DNA from: Kluyveromyces lactis
Lineage: Eukaryota > Ascomycota > Saccharomycetes > Saccharomycetales > Saccharomycetaceae
Length of the DNA stretch: 64,000 nt
NCBI RefSeq assembly: GCF_000002515.2
Contig: NC_006041.1
Span: 2,108,001 to 2,172,000 of the forward strand
Direction: 5' to 3'
This document shows positions 30,785 to 40,114 of this stretch, one piece after another (within the stretch, counting starts at the first letter, position 1; each line of letters begins with the position of its first letter). A program made the translations under genes and the position numbers. The notes below the pieces were generated by a model. It ran no database searches, had not been told where the DNA came from, and saw nothing but the letters and a program-made list of their open reading frames with translations.

Positions 30785-32755
30785 ATGGGTAGACGTAAAA
30801 TTAATATCGAGCCGATAACGCACGAGAGGAATAGGACCGTGACTTTCATCAAACGTAAGGCCGGTTTGTTCAAGAAAGCTCACGAGTTAGCGGTGTTATG
30901 TCAAGTTGATGTTGCCGTGATAATTCTTGGCCACAACAACACGTTTTACGAGTTTTCATCTGTTGACACCAATGATTTGATTCGTCATTATCAAAGCGAT
31001 CAGTTAGTTCATGATATAAAAGAGCCATCTGATTATGGGGACTACGTTAAAAAGGAACGCGTTGTGCTAAGACCTAATCGGAAACGTAATGCTGCGAATA
31101 GAAATGCTGCTAATGCTGCTGTTGGTCCTAATGTGGGTGCCGCAGATACATCATCTTCTGTAAATTCTCCCGATTCAAGACGCGTCAAGAGACAGCTGAG
31201 AAGTAAAGGATCTGTGTCGACAAGATCAATGAGTAACGGAACTCAACATGGGGATGATAATGAGGACGATTTGGATGATGATGATATGGATGACGATGAT
31301 ATAGATGACGATGATATAGATGACGATGACGACGATGATATAGAAGATGATGATATAGACAATGAGGGTGGTGATGGTGATATAAATGATAGTGTCACGG
31401 AAAGCCGCGATCACAGCAATTCTTCGACTATGAGCAATCGTGGTAGGTCTACAAAATCGCAGAGGTCTAACGCAACGAAAAAGAACAAGACCCGATCAAG
31501 AACAGTAGATAGTTCAGTCAACTTGTCAACTTCAAATGATAAAAGTATTGACAATGATGGATCCAACCCTAGAAGTATAGGTAGCAGTGGTATGAATATG
31601 ACAGGAGCTCATTCTGCTTCCGCTACTAGTCTGAACTCAATGTCAGCGAGACATTCGCCGTTCGTGGACATGAAGACGTCCTCTTTGCCAAAACAACAAG
31701 GGTCATCATCCGGCGTCGAACTTAATGCAGGATTGAAGTTTAACCCATTACAAGAACACGTACAAAGACAATTCCATAATCTTTACAATTCTAAAGAACC
31801 AAGGATAGGAACACCTGTCATCCAACCTCAAATGGTTAACTCAGGCTTCTCAAGAAACAACATGAGTCGCATACAGGATAGCTCCGACGTGGGATCAAAG
31901 TTAACTGTACAATCACCAATGACTGCTTTAAGAACAATGCTGGGAGGTACTACCACACCGTCTCCAACGGATGAAAGTCCACAGCATGCTTCTGGACAAA
32001 CAAGAATGCTGAAGACACACCAGCAACAAAAGAGACCAGTGTTAAGGGTGGAAATACCAACGAACAATACCACACTACCTATTAAGAGTGAAGGTGATTC
32101 GGCCGCTAGTGATGGACAGCCTAAATCAGCAACTGATTCACAACGCACTCCTTCGAACGTCATGTCACAACCATTGTCATCAAGTCCCGTTATAGGAGAC
32201 AAGTCGAGAACTTCCGTGAATTCTGCCGCAAATACTGGCTTCCTTTACAACGAATTAACTTCAGGGTTTGTAGCATCGCCTTCTGTTCCACAGTATTTCG
32301 CTACGCCTTTACAAGCACAGAACAATGCAACATCGATGTTGCAAATTCAAAATCCACAGAATTATCTGATGCAGAGACAATTACAATATGCTCAACAGCA
32401 GCATCAAATGCAACAACAAAGAATACAACTGAATAATCTACAGCCAAAAAATCGCAATCCTGGTCAAATTTTAGCCACCACTACTACTACGGATCATAAC
32501 TCAGGGCCATTAACGGGGTCTTTGCCTTCTAAATTTGCACAGGACTTGATTGTACAGTCTCCAAATACATCAATTGGTGGCATGTTCCAAGAATGGCCAT
32601 TCCCTCCAAATACAAGTACCGCGGGTCGATCGAACAGTTCTTTACCTCATCTGCAGATGTCTCATCAACAAACTGGAGCGTCACAACAGCACAACTCATT
32701 ACTCCCGACAGGGCAACGTCAGGCAATGACAAGCACTTCTCAACAACAATCTCTG

Positions 32756-32807
<52 letters not shown>

Positions 32808-32983
32808 CAAGTAATGATCAGACATCTGGTCAGCAACACCAACAGCAGCATGTTGTAAGCAATGGAAGTCCTGGATTATCGCCCTACATCAATGTCAGTC
32901 AAACACCCACAAACAAAGCATTCAACTTCAGCGATGCAGGGTCAACAACATATGGGTCAGATAAAGGATCTGTAGATAAATGA
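30785..32983 (+). CDS. RLM1: MADS-box transcription factor, ancestor of Rlm1 and Smp1
   Basis: A 732-aa protein. The MADS/MEF2 domain is at residues 1-60 ([20 protein letters not shown], then [20 protein letters not shown]). The rest is low-complexity: an Asp-rich block at about 155-200, and Ser/Asn/Gln regions with a poly-Gln run near 655-675. In S. cerevisiae Rlm1 is activated by the Slt2 MAP kinase of the cell-wall integrity pathway; Smp1 is its duplicate with a role in osmotic stress. Both lie next to RPS6 copies (YPL089C/YPL090C and YBR182C/YBR181C), as here. The symbol is used for the pre-duplication gene. Confidence 0.93.
31256..31385 (+). repeat. GAT/GAC repeat tract coding an acidic run in RLM1
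   Basis: Near-tandem GATGATGAT-ATG/ATA and GATGACGAT-GATATA units encode alternating Asp runs with single Met or Ile residues. The repeat stays in frame. Confidence 0.8.
32753..32810 (+). repeat. CAA/CAT tract coding poly-Gln/His in RLM1
   Basis: A run of mostly CAA codons with occasional CAT, encoding a Gln-rich activation-domain-like segment. In frame and likely length-variable. Confidence 0.85.
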
Positions 32984-33420
32984 CAGGAAGATTAGGAGTT
33001 ATTCCATTTTTTTGAGACTAGTGTATAGGACGCTTCAGATGCAAACAACCACCCCGGAATACGATAAAAAAAGTACTTCGGTCGTTATATATCTAACGAT
33101 TTGAAAAGCATACACAAGTTTCATTGGAAGCTTCAATTTCGATGTTATTTATATTCCGCTTTTATTTGTAACACTAAACCAACATTCCTGTAATAAACAC
33201 TGTAAAAGACGCTTGTGTATATACTATGAAGATGACACTAAAGTTGTAACATTAATTTGTGTGAATTATGCGCAAGATTATATATCTGGTATACAGATAA
33301 ATCAATTGCAAACTCTACCATATTACAATATAACAAGAATGCGCAGTTATGTTTCATATCAATCACAACAAGAAACAGAAGATGTTATAGTCTAAAGCTT
33401 AGTTATTGAATTTCAACAAA

Positions 33421-33450
33421 TTCCTCTACATTCCTCTACGTTCCTCTACA
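33421..33450 (+). repeat. Three tandem copies of TTCCTCTAC(A/G)
   Basis: Three contiguous 10-bp units, differing only in the last base, in the RLM1-RPS6 gap. No known function. Confidence 0.8.
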
Positions 33451-33629
33451 TGTTGCTCACGAATAACGAGTTAGACACCAGTACGAAGACAATGACGAAG
33501 ATACTTGAAAAATGAAAGTTAGGGAAGTTTTGATCACGTGCTAATTTGTGGGACTGTTTAAAGATGAACATCAGTACATTTTTTGTTTTGATTTTGTAAA
33601 ACAAATGAACCATTACCAAAAGGGGATAT

Positions 33630-34000
33630 TAAAAAAAAAAAGACAGAACAGATGACTGGCACCGGCCTGATTCGATCAGCAATTCTGTAAGCGCCCTTCC
33701 CAACTGTGGTATCGTAGGCTGGTGCTCCTTCCTCTGGAATGGGATTCTCTGTCTGGCATGGATGGTTCCCTGCCAGGTTTAGCCTACTCTGAATCTGTCC
33801 ACTATCCTTCCATCCTATTGTACTATGGGAATCAGGTCTGGTAACCTCAGAGAGTCTCGCAGTCTGTCGGTGGCTCTCAACCCAGTTTGCAGACTAGCTA
33901 GTGGGAAGGCGTCGACTGTTCCCAGGCCTTCCATCGTTCACGGTGCTTGCTCTAGGTAGCTGTGTTCGGTTTGTGGTTTGAGTCCCTCTGTTTGGCAAAA
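33630..34000 (-). ncRNA. Candidate structured RNA gene, identity unresolved
   Basis: A block of roughly 350 bp at about 50% GC in an AT-rich gap, with no coding frame. Many local helices can be drawn. The best are GGCACCGGCCT (33658-33668) with AGGCTGGTGCT (33716-33726), 11 bp allowing G-U; CTGGCA/TGCCAG (33753-33758 / 33771-33776); GAGAG/CTCTC; and GGGAA/TTCCC (33903-33907 / 33919-33923). On the minus strand the block ends in 11 T residues (33641-33631), a strong Pol III terminator, with a B-box-like GATCGAATC (33677-33669) just before it. Length and two motifs, minus-strand GGAAGGCCTGGG (33932-33921) and ACAGAAT (33688-33682), loosely recall the CR-I and CR-V cores of RNase P/MRP RNA. SRP RNA or a snoRNA are alternatives. 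Strand and ends are inferred. Confidence 0.5.
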
Positions 34001-34143
34001 CCAGGTTTCAAGCTAAACTTTCGAAAATTCACACAATCAAGATGTGAAAATTCATGAAAGCTTTAAATGTGTATATTGAGCATTTTGGTATAGAACGTCT
34101 ATAATTCAATAAGACTAGGTAGCCATAGCACAACTAAGCCATC

Positions 34144-35416
34144 ATGAAGGTATGTGGGACAGTAATATAGTGATCATTGGGAATCAGAGACAAATAAAAG
34201 CGAGTTATGTGGGACTTTGAATTAAGAAGAGAAACGAAAGTATCAACAATGTGGTATATAACATCAGATACCATCAGGAATATACTTATAAGAAGAAGAA
34301 GCGTCATCAGGTACTACACTGTGTATCGTCAATTTTCACCGGAAATATACTTATTCGTGGACAGTAACTGACTAGATCTATAATGGAACAACAAGAACAA
34401 TCTTTAGAGAAACCTAAAAAGAAAGCAAGCGTTATAATTGAACGTAAGGAAATACCAAGCGTGAAGAAGGCATATCAGTCCCTAGGATATAAATCATAGT
34501 AAGCAAATGCTGGTAGTTTTTGAAAAACTGTATTCTGACGATGATTACGTTCTTATGAATGGTGGGAAATCGTTTACTCTCGCATAATATCAAGAATTGG
34601 TACTTCATACCAATCCGTCTCTGATCCACCGATTTCGATTTCAGCAACCCTTTCCCGTTTGAAACAATTTACTAACAATATTGGATTATTATAATTCATG
34701 AATTTTAATAGTTGAACATCTCTTACCCAATTAACGGTACTCAAAAGTGCATTGAAATCGATGATGAACACCGTGTCCGTGTCTTCTACGACAAGAGAAT
34801 CGGTCAAGAAGTTGATGGTGAATCCGTCGGTGATGAATTCAAGGGTTACGTCTTCAAGATTGCCGGTGGTAACGACAAGCAAGGTTTCCCAATGAAGCAA
34901 GGTGTTTTGTTGCCAACCAGAGTCAAGTTGTTGTTGGCTAAGGGTCACTCTTGTTACAGACCAAGAAGAAATGGTGAAAGAAAGAGAAAGTCCGTTAGAG
35001 GTGCTATCGTCGGTCCAGATTTGGCTGTTTTGGCTTTGATCATCACCAAGAAGGGTGAACAAGAAATCGAAGGTATCACTAACGACACTGTTCCAAAGAG
35101 ATTGGGTCCAAAGAGAGCCAACAACATCAGAAAGTTCTTCGGTTTGACCAAGGAAGATGATGTCCGTGACTACGTTATCAGAAGAGAAGTTACCAAGGGT
35201 GACAAGTCTTACACCAAGGCTCCAAAGATCCAAAGATTGGTTACTCCTCAAAGATTGCAAAGAAAGAGACAACAAAAGTCCTTGAAGATCAAGAACGCTC
35301 AAGCTCAAAGAGAAGCTGCTGCTGAATATGCTCAATTGTTGGCTAAGAGATTGTCTGAAAGAAAGGCTGAAAAGGCTGAGGTTAGAAAGAGAAGAGCTTC
35401 TTCTTTGAAGGCTTAA
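34144..35416 (+). CDS. RPS6: Ribosomal protein eS6 (Rps6), two exons
   Basis: Exon 1 is only ATG AAG (34144-34149); exon 2 runs 34712-35416. The spliced product is 236 aa, the same length as S. cerevisiae Rps6A/B, and starts [14 protein letters not shown]. The C-terminus RRRASS-type phosphorylation motif (KRRASSLKA) is intact; those serines are targets of TORC1-dependent AGC kinase signalling. Codon bias is extreme (AGA, TTG, GGT, AAG), as expected of a ribosomal protein gene. S. cerevisiae has two copies next to RLM1 and SMP1; here there is one in the ancestral position. Confidence 0.98.
34150..34711 (+). other. RPS6 intron (562 nt)
   Basis: 5' splice site GTATGT at 34150-34155, perfect branch site TACTAAC at 34670-34676, 3' splice site TAG ending at 34711 (35 nt after the branch box). 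The large intron after the second codon is typical of yeast RP genes. Two short ATG-led frames (34249-34371 and 34383-34499) lie inside it; see findings. Confidence 0.95.
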
Positions 35417-35696
35417 ACATGTTTCAGTATAATCCAACTGGATTTTGTCTAAAACATTTTTTTAAAACTTCATTACTCTTTGTTACAATCAACTTCATTA
35501 TGCTTTAATAGCTTTTACCAATGTACTTTTTAGGGAGAGTCTATAAATTATTCTCTAAGTAATAGTTTCTTATATATGTAAAGAAAATATTGTTCATAAT
35601 TAAATTTGAGTTCTATTATCATCAACTGTCAAGATTCGTAAATTAGGAACGTGTGTTTTCTATACATTGATCATACAAAGCCTCTATTTATTTGTC

Positions 35697-37151
35697 CTAA
35701 GTCAAAGTTACTAGTTCTTCGGCGCTGGTTGGATGAATTGCAACACATGAGTCGAAATCGGCTTTAGTGGCGCCCATTTTGATCGCAACACCGAATCCTT
35801 GTAAAATTTCTGCGGAAGAGTCACCGATAATGTGTAGACCAACAACCTTTTCTTCTTCACCTGTGCAGACTAGTTTATATCTTGTTGGAGTCTTATCTTT
35901 CTCTTCCATCATTGCGTAGTACATAGCGTTGAACTTGGAATTGTAGACTTTAACATTATCCTTTCCAAACTTTTCAATAGCTTCGCGCTCACTTAAGCCA
36001 ATGGATCCAGCTTCTGGATGAGAGAATACAACACTTGGGACATTTTCATAATCTTGCTTTTGGTTTTTAAACTTCTCAGGACCAAACAGTCTGTTGGACA
36101 ATTTTCTACCAGCAGCAATTGCAACAGGGGTTAGTTCCACCTTCCCAACGACATCACCTAAAGAGTACACGTTTTTGACGCTACTATTTTGGTACTCGTC
36201 AACAACAATTTGCTCCTTTGCATCCAACTTTACGCCTATGTTTTCCAATCCGAGACCCAGTAAGGATCTACGACCAATTGTCCAAATAAGAGAATCCACG
36301 TTATCGATATTCTTTCCGGTATCCAACTGGATATTCAATTTGCCAGTAGATTCATCCTTTTCAACTTTGGTGACATTTGAAGATTTATGGATATTAACAC
36401 CTTCTTTGATGTAAGTATCAGTGACTGTTTCTTGGATACAGTCATCAAACTTTCTCAAAACGGTTTCACCTCTGATAACAAGATGACTATCGGAGCCAAG
36501 GCCGTTGAAAACACCTGCAATTTCAACACCAATGTACCCAGCACCTACAACTACAACTTTCTTTGGTTGATCCTCTAATTCAAAGAATTCGTCTGAGCTA
36601 ACACCATAGTCATAACCTGGGATCTTTGCTGGATAAATTGGTTTGCCACCGGTTGCAACCAGAATATGGTCCGCTGTGTAGGTCTCAGTGCAGTTGTCGG
36701 CCTTCTTTACTTGGACTTTACCGTCCACAGTGAAACTGGCCCATCCATATACATAATCAACCCCTTCCTTGGTCAAATTTCTCTCATAAATTCCATTCAA
36801 TCTGTGAATGTAAGCATCCCTTTTCTTCTTGAATTCAGGCCAGTTGAAGGTCAAATTTTCCTTGGTCAATGGCAAATCCTCGAATAGGTTATAACTGTGC
36901 GCATGACCAATCCGGGTCGCTAAGTCCGAAGCATACCACATAACCTTCTTAGGAACGCAACCTTTATTAACACAAGTACCACCCATGGCTTTGGCCTCGA
37001 TCAACAAGGTCTTGGCACCATAAGATGCAGCTCTTCTAGAAGAGGCAACACCACCAGAACCACCCCCAATAACTAGATAATCGTAGTGCCTAATCGAATC
37101 AGACATGTTTCTTCTAATAATGATTCTATTGATTGTATTACGTATGGACAT
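35697..37151 (-). CDS. GLR1: Glutathione reductase, with two in-frame starts
   Basis: 484 aa from the first ATG. The enzyme reduces GSSG with NADPH. The FAD motif [18 protein letters not shown] is at about 25-42, the redox-active pair is C60 and C65 (GGTCVNKGC), the NADPH motif [16 protein letters not shown] lies in the middle, and the C-terminal His/Glu dyad is in [12 protein letters not shown]. The first 15 residues ([14 protein letters not shown]) form a basic amphipathic presequence, and a second ATG at 37106 starts [13 protein letters not shown]. cerevisiae GLR1 has the same design, with alternative initiation giving mitochondrial and cytosolic enzyme. Confidence 0.97.
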   Translation of the reverse strand: MSIRNTINRIIIRRNMSDSIRHYDYLVIGGGSGGVASSRRAASYGAKTLLIEAKAMGGTCVNKGCVPKKVMWYASDLATRIGHAHSYNLFEDLPLTKENLTFNWPEFKKKRDAYIHRLNGIYERNLTKEGVDYVYGWASFTVDGKVQVKKADNCTETYTADHILVATGGKPIYPAKIPGYDYGVSSDEFFELEDQPKKVVVVGAGYIGVEIAGVFNGLGSDSHLVIRGETVLRKFDDCIQETVTDTYIKEGVNIHKSSNVTKVEKDESTGKLNIQLDTGKNIDNVDSLIWTIGRRSLLGLGLENIGVKLDAKEQIVVDEYQNSSVKNVYSLGDVVGKVELTPVAIAAGRKLSNRLFGPEKFKNQKQDYENVPSVVFSHPEAGSIGLSEREAIEKFGKDNVKVYNSKFNAMYYAMMEEKDKTPTRYKLVCTGEEEKVVGLHIIGDSSAEILQGFGVAIKMGATKADFDSCVAIHPTSAEELVTLT

Positions 37152-37748
37152 AACCGTGCCAATATGAGTACAAAAAATAAATCAGTATCACCTGCAATTG
37201 ACCAAAAGATCTTTGCAGAGTGTACCTTCTTTGAAAAGTGTTTGATTCTTTGTTCTGACTTTTTATTCTTTTTCGGATATTTATCATGGCTTGCTTTCCT
37301 TCTGCAAAGACAGAGAGGCTGACGAATCAGGAACAGAAAAACAAGGTTTCGAATAGTATCTCGAATAAAGGTGACACGAGCAGCAAGATCACATGTGTAT
37401 AATTATGTCACAGCCTTTCTTTGTGACCATTGAGGCCTGTGATCTTTTGGAAGTTGGCTTTAAACTATGTATTAACGAAAATAGGATGAAAGATTCTTCT
37501 ATTCTAATTATTAATGATGAATAGTGAGTGTATTCATATATATACGTACATTTATGTATATTTCATGCTGAATAAAGCACTAGGTATGATAATACTGGTG
37601 CATTCGTTAAGCTTCATTAGAATATCTAAAATTCAGCTTCCATATGCTGGCATGTATGTGAGTAATCTTGGTCATTTTGACCAAAGGGAGTTTAATGCAA
37701 TAATTGGATGTCGTTCCATTTAACTTTAAATACTAATTTTGAGAAGAT
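37152..37748. other. GLR1 upstream / SSU1 downstream interval
   Basis: A 597-bp gap with the GLR1 promoter. I looked for Yap1-type TTA(C/G)TAA sites within the first 400 bp and saw none. Short ORFs here show no coding character. Confidence 0.45.
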
Positions 37749-39089
37749 TTATGCCGATGAAGAGTTGTCCAGAGTGGAATGCTCATCCCATTCCTTAGTT
37801 ACTGCTGGTTTGGGACGACTGTTTTTGCGGAAAAATTTCGACCATTCTCTTACCGCTGTTACGATGGTGCAGATGAGACATGTCGTTGTAATGAGCACGC
37901 ATGCAGTTGAATAAATCACACTAACAACTCGGAAAGCTGACATTGGAACATACGGATTAAATTGAAGGTACAATTCTTTGCAACCAATGGCCATGGTTCC
38001 CAAGGGGAAAGTCATACCCCACCATGTTTTCTGATATCTATAAATTTTGGTGTGTGATCTTGAATACGTCAATATTCCAATCACACACAAGAAGGTGAAA
38101 AAGAATCCGGTTGCTAGTAATAACATGGAAAAAATAAGTCCAAAAATCTGGAAAGACCATCCAATAGCAACCTTTGCGATGTATCCGTTTAAGTCTATAT
38201 TGGGATCCACGGGATAGTAGAGATCGATGTATAATTTCACATCCGTTGTTAACCAAACTATACCATAGGCACCTTGACCCAAGGGACCGAGACAAAGAAA
38301 CAAGGAGAAGATTTTCTTCGCCTCTGGTAATTTATTAACATACAAATTCCAGACATATATTCCAAGTATAATAGCGACAAATACAATAGCGTGTAGCCAA
38401 ATCAAAAAAGTAATAATCAAGGTGACTAACTGAATATTCCGATTGAAAGTCCTTGTAAATAGATCAGACATTATGAAGGTACCGCTGGCTGAACACGCAA
38501 CAACAAGCGTGATGACAGGGAGCAATAAAAACGTCTGTAGATCTTCTTTCATAGCCTTGTTTTCCGGTGAATCGACCATCTCGATGTCCGGAGTCTCACC
38601 AAAATAATGATTGTAGTCTTTCCAGATGATAAAAGTTATACCCCATGCGATAACAAGTGAAATTGCAATATCGTACCACCATAATATATAAACCACATAC
38701 ATTAAGGGCTTTGCGTGTTTTGTGTTGACAACTTCATCGCTTGTTGCAATCATAAAGATATAGCTGAGGATTGTTTGGAGTCCCATGGCATAAGTACCCC
38801 AAAATACATTGTTATCAATGTTTTTGAAAGTATTCCAATAATAGTTCTTCCTCTTGTGTGAATGCTGAGAGTATAGGATAAATTGGACAACTGCGATGAC
38901 CTGTAAAAAAATGAACAATATGCTAACAATTGCAAAGAAAATGTACGAGCATCGTACCAACCACCTTGCCGGATATGGAAAGCTATGTAGAATTGAGGCA
39001 GAGATACCCGTTCCCATGCAAGTGATGAACCAGAAAGGTGAAAACTGTTCAATCCATTCTTCCTGAATGAATCGCAATAATAATGACAT
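37749..39089 (-). CDS. SSU1: Ssu1, plasma-membrane sulphite efflux pump
   Basis: A 446-aa protein (458 in S. cerevisiae) of the TDT (tellurite/dicarboxylate transporter) family. It exports sulphite, giving SO2 resistance. About ten hydrophobic spans are visible; the start FSPFWFITCMGTGISASILHSFPYP is typical of the family's first span. The C-terminal tail is cytosolic and charged. It stands next to GLR1 as in S. cerevisiae (YPL091W-YPL092W). Confidence 0.95.
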   Translation of the reverse strand: MSLLLRFIQEEWIEQFSPFWFITCMGTGISASILHSFPYPARWLVRCSYIFFAIVSILFIFLQVIAVVQFILYSQHSHKRKNYYWNTFKNIDNNVFWGTYAMGLQTILSYIFMIATSDEVVNTKHAKPLMYVVYILWWYDIAISLVIAWGITFIIWKDYNHYFGETPDIEMVDSPENKAMKEDLQTFLLLPVITLVVACSASGTFIMSDLFTRTFNRNIQLVTLIITFLIWLHAIVFVAIILGIYVWNLYVNKLPEAKKIFSLFLCLGPLGQGAYGIVWLTTDVKLYIDLYYPVDPNIDLNGYIAKVAIGWSFQIFGLIFSMLLLATGFFFTFLCVIGILTYSRSHTKIYRYQKTWWGMTFPLGTMAIGCKELYLQFNPYVPMSAFRVVSVIYSTACVLITTTCLICTIVTAVREWSKFFRKNSRPKPAVTKEWDEHSTLDNSSSA

Positions 39090-39703
39090 GATGTTTCTTT
39101 TAAGATTAATGATGTATCAATGCTCCCCTCGATAAGTAGAAGTTACCTTTCTAATAAATGCAAAAAAGTGAATTTATTCAAACGAACAAGTTCAGATGAT
39201 AATTTGGCAAGCTTCAACGGTGTTTTCACCACAAGCCAAACCTTGAAGCAGAAAAAGGTAGAAAACCTAAAATGATCCAAAAAAACTGGAGAATTAGAAA
39301 GACCTGACCAGAGTAATACCAACCTTTGGGTCCTCTGATGTGCAAATAGCTTTTCGACAGTAAAGGCAAAGATATATGTTTTTTTTCCTTCCAGAAATAT
39401 TAGTCTTGGTTCTCTTTTTTAATCGAAAGCCTTTCCTTTACTAGTCTTACTTGCATCATGAACGTTGCGAGGACAAGACTCATAGGTGCCAAAAAAAAAC
39501 CAAATACAACTGGCACTTATATAATAATGGGAAAGTTTAATGTTACCACCAGCCAGAACGGAACTTTGGCTATGGCTACTCAGTTCATTCAGCTCAGCTC
39601 TTGCAGATCTTTTGATGCCACCTGCCTGGTGTTTTTCAAGCAACATGGGATGAATAAGGAACACATAGTGAACTCAGTAACTAAGGAGTTTTCACCATAA
39701 CCG

Positions 39704-39731
39704 ACGGCACGAAGAAATTTCTTTGTGCCGT
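39704..39731 (+). repeat. 28-bp near-perfect palindrome
   Basis: ACGGCACGAAGAAAT followed by its reverse complement with one mismatched pair (a G-T type change). The outer arms ACGGCAC and GTGCCGT are exact. Confidence 0.8.
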
Positions 39732-39955
39732 ACGTAAAGATCAATGTGTCATACACTGGTTCGCTTCACAGTTGTATGTATTGTAAAAATGGACAGCCTA
39801 GACAGGTGGGCAGCGGGGCGCATCCAAGGGCCATAATTGTGGAGGCGACATGAGTCAATTCCGGATTCTTATTGGCTGAGAGCATTTCTTTTCTGTTCTT
39901 CTTCTGGATCCTTAAGACCGATCATTCATTCGAGAGGTTCTATCAGGGAACAAAG

Positions 39956-40033
39956 TGATAAGACCCCATTAAATGTAAAAAACATAGTGATAGGACCCCA
40001 GTATATGTATAACACAATGATAGGACCCCATTA
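39956..40033 (+). repeat. Three tandem ~30-bp repeats with TGATA(A/G)GACCCCA core
   Basis: Unit starts are at 39956, 39988 and 40018 (periods 32 and 30). Each has the core TGATAAGACCCCA or TGATAGGACCCCA followed by an AT-rich spacer with TATA/ATGTA. It lies 80-160 bp beyond the DTR1 stop codon. Confidence 0.8.
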
Positions 40034-40114
40034 TATATAACCCTACGTAATCACTATTGGTTAGTAATAGTTATAAGCTTAATATTTGTTTATGTAAATA
40101 AGGTTAGAATAGAA

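Larger units (their letters stand above)
32984..34143. other. RLM1 3' flank and RPS6 upstream region
   Basis: A 1160-bp interval. It contains a three-unit 10-bp direct repeat (33421-33450), an E-box CACGTG at 33535-33540, an 11-nt A run at 33631-33641, and the GC-rich structured element listed separately. Only about 120-140 bp separate that element from the RPS6 start. Confidence 0.5.
39090..40114. other. SSU1 upstream / DTR1 downstream interval
   Basis: A 1025-bp gap containing the SSU1 promoter, a 28-bp imperfect palindrome (39704-39731) and a three-copy ~30-bp repeat (39956-40033), each listed separately. Overlapping small ORFs on both strands (about 39419-39700) have no recognisable similarity. 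Confidence 0.5.

Noticed and set aside
33213-33395. 60-codon ORF downstream of RLM1
   Set aside because: AT-rich, low-information composition in a 3' flank; chance frame.
33630-34000. Reading the structured block as a confirmed SRP, RNase P or MRP RNA
   Set aside because: I could match only loose core motifs by eye; no full secondary structure could be verified, so identity is left open.
34574-35437. A 287-codon minus-strand frame rich in Ser and Leu opposite RPS6
   Set aside because: It is the mirror of strongly biased RPS6 codons (AAG, AGA and TTG read backwards); the plus-strand product is a certain ribosomal protein.
39419-39700. Overlapping ORFs on both strands between SSU1 and DTR1 (80 and 81 codons)
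   Set aside because: No similarity recognised, both strands equally open, and the composition gives no coding signal; promoter DNA is more likely.
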